Assembly: GCA_030838305.1 (NCBI GenBank)
Contig: JAUTWY010000454.1
Location: forward strand, 1-6,133
Length of the DNA: 6,133 nt
Origin: Acidobacteriaceae bacterium
GTDB lineage: Bacteria; Acidobacteriota; Terriglobia; Terriglobales; Acidobacteriaceae
Reading direction: 5' to 3'
This document shows positions 5,802-6,133 of the stretch, in pieces (the first letter of the stretch is position 1; every line of letters starts with the position of its first letter). The notes under the pieces were generated by a model. That model did no database searches, was not told the DNA's origin, and saw only the letters and a list, made by a program, of their open reading frames with translations. Both the position numbers and the translations under genes were made by a program.

Positions 5802-5812
5802 GCTTAGCATGA
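5781..5812. promoter_or_regulatory. Candidate antitoxin operator
   Basis: Three TGCTT units start at 5781, 5791 and 5801, exactly 10 bases apart. TCATGCT (5788-5794) and AGCATGA (5806-5812) are perfect inverse complements around the -10 box. ATGCT-T-AGCAT (5800-5810) is a further palindrome. Ribbon-helix-helix antitoxins usually bind such short repeats one helical turn apart and repress their own operon. Binding here is inference. Confidence 0.5.
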
Positions 5813-6066
5813 GAAGCACTCGTACGCTGTCAATCACTTTGCCGCCTGAAATGCTGAAGCGGGCGCAGTCCATTGCCAAGCGGGAGAGCCGCACCATGAG
5901 TGAGTTGGTTCGGGAGGCGCTCCGCCACTACGACCGGCGGGCTTGGTGGGATGAGGTCAATGCCTTCGGTCGCCAGCGCGCCGAGGAACGTGGTGTTCGC
6001 GAAGGGGATGTGGAGCGGTTGATTCACGAATCCCGTAGGGACTCCAGGAAAGCCCCGAAGAAATAA
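5809..6066 (+). CDS. Ribbon-helix-helix antitoxin of a PIN-domain toxin-antitoxin pair
   Basis: This is a small DNA-binding antitoxin of 85 residues in the CopG/MetJ/Arc fold. The N-terminus TRTLSITLPPEM (4-15) is the DNA-contacting strand and start of helix A, which runs to about residue 25. RTMSELVREALRHY (28-41) is the turn and helix B. The basic C-terminal half, with RGVREGDVERLIHESRRD (61-78), resembles the toxin-binding tail seen in partners of COG1569-type PIN proteins. I chose ATG 5809 rather than the in-frame ATG at 5800 because the latter overlaps the TATAAT box and would lie outside the transcript. Neither start has a Shine-Dalgarno, so a leaderless message is likely. The toxin ATG follows the TAA with no gap, suggesting translational coupling. 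Expected roles are to neutralise the toxin and repress the operon. Confidence 0.85.
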   Translation: MRSTRTLSITLPPEMLKRAQSIAKRESRTMSELVREALRHYDRRAWWDEVNAFGRQRAEERGVREGDVERLIHESRRDSRKAPKK

Positions 6067-6133
6067 ATGCGCATTGTAGTGGACACGAACGTGATCGTGT
6101 CTGCGCTGGTCTTCGGCGGGGTTGCCTCGGCGC
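6067..6133 (+). CDS. PIN-domain toxin, N-terminal fragment cut by the window end
   Basis: Only the first 22 codons are present. They read MRIVVDTNVIVSALVFGG and continue VASA. VVDTNVIVSAL is the first strand of a PIN ribonuclease domain, with the conserved metal-binding Asp6 and Asn8. This form (COG1569-like, rather than classical VapC) is typically paired with a ribbon-helix-helix antitoxin such as the gene before it. The ATG directly follows the antitoxin TAA, so its translation probably depends on ribosomes finishing that gene. Family members are metal-dependent RNases or putative RNases. Remaining catalytic acidic residues lie outside the window, so activity cannot be judged. Confidence 0.85.
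   Translation, partial: MRIVVDTNVIVSALVFGGVASA

Overview
The window reads like a chromosomal segment of a moderately GC-rich free-living bacterium, most likely an Acidobacteriota (Terriglobia-like) lineage. This assignment is inference. It rests mainly on intergenic palindromes built on TGTCATCCTGAGCG and on a second short repeat, TGTCCGCTCCACACG, both of which I associate with acidobacterial genomes. The archaeal/Thermotoga-type S-adenosylhomocysteinase is compatible with it. No rRNA, tRNA, CRISPR array or insertion sequence was seen.

Layout. Positions 10-45 hold an intrinsic terminator on the minus strand. It serves cstA (191-2044, minus), a CstA/BtsT-type carbon-starvation transporter of about 617 residues. 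A 523-base divergent region (2045-2567) follows, with a candidate cstA promoter, an unexplained stem plus T8 tract on the plus strand, and a candidate metK promoter and leader hairpin. Then come metK (2568-3758, TTG start, SAM synthetase) and ahcY (4017-5291, S-adenosylhomocysteinase). A large palindromic repeat (3767-3860) separates them, and a strong terminator at 5316-5341 follows ahcY. The next 450 bases or so carry only repeat fragments. The right edge holds a toxin-antitoxin pair: a ribbon-helix-helix antitoxin (5809-6066) and the first 22 codons of a PIN-domain toxin (6067 to beyond the window).

How the genes work together. MetK makes S-adenosylmethionine from methionine and ATP. After methyl transfer, AhcY splits the inhibitory product S-adenosylhomocysteine into adenosine and homocysteine. 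The two genes are therefore consecutive parts of the activated-methyl cycle and lie in the same direction. CstA (peptide or pyruvate uptake when carbon is short) has no evident mechanistic link to them. The toxin-antitoxin pair is an independent accessory module.

The most interesting signals are regulatory or structural. The antitoxin promoter has a perfect TATAAT only 7 bases before the better ATG, with no Shine-Dalgarno, which suggests a leaderless transcript. That box sits inside a 10-bp-periodic TGCTT repeat and a 7-bp inverted repeat that look like an autoregulatory operator. Inside metK, strand composition and codon style change sharply near position 2900. I found no convincing wholly new system; the core genes belong to well-known families.
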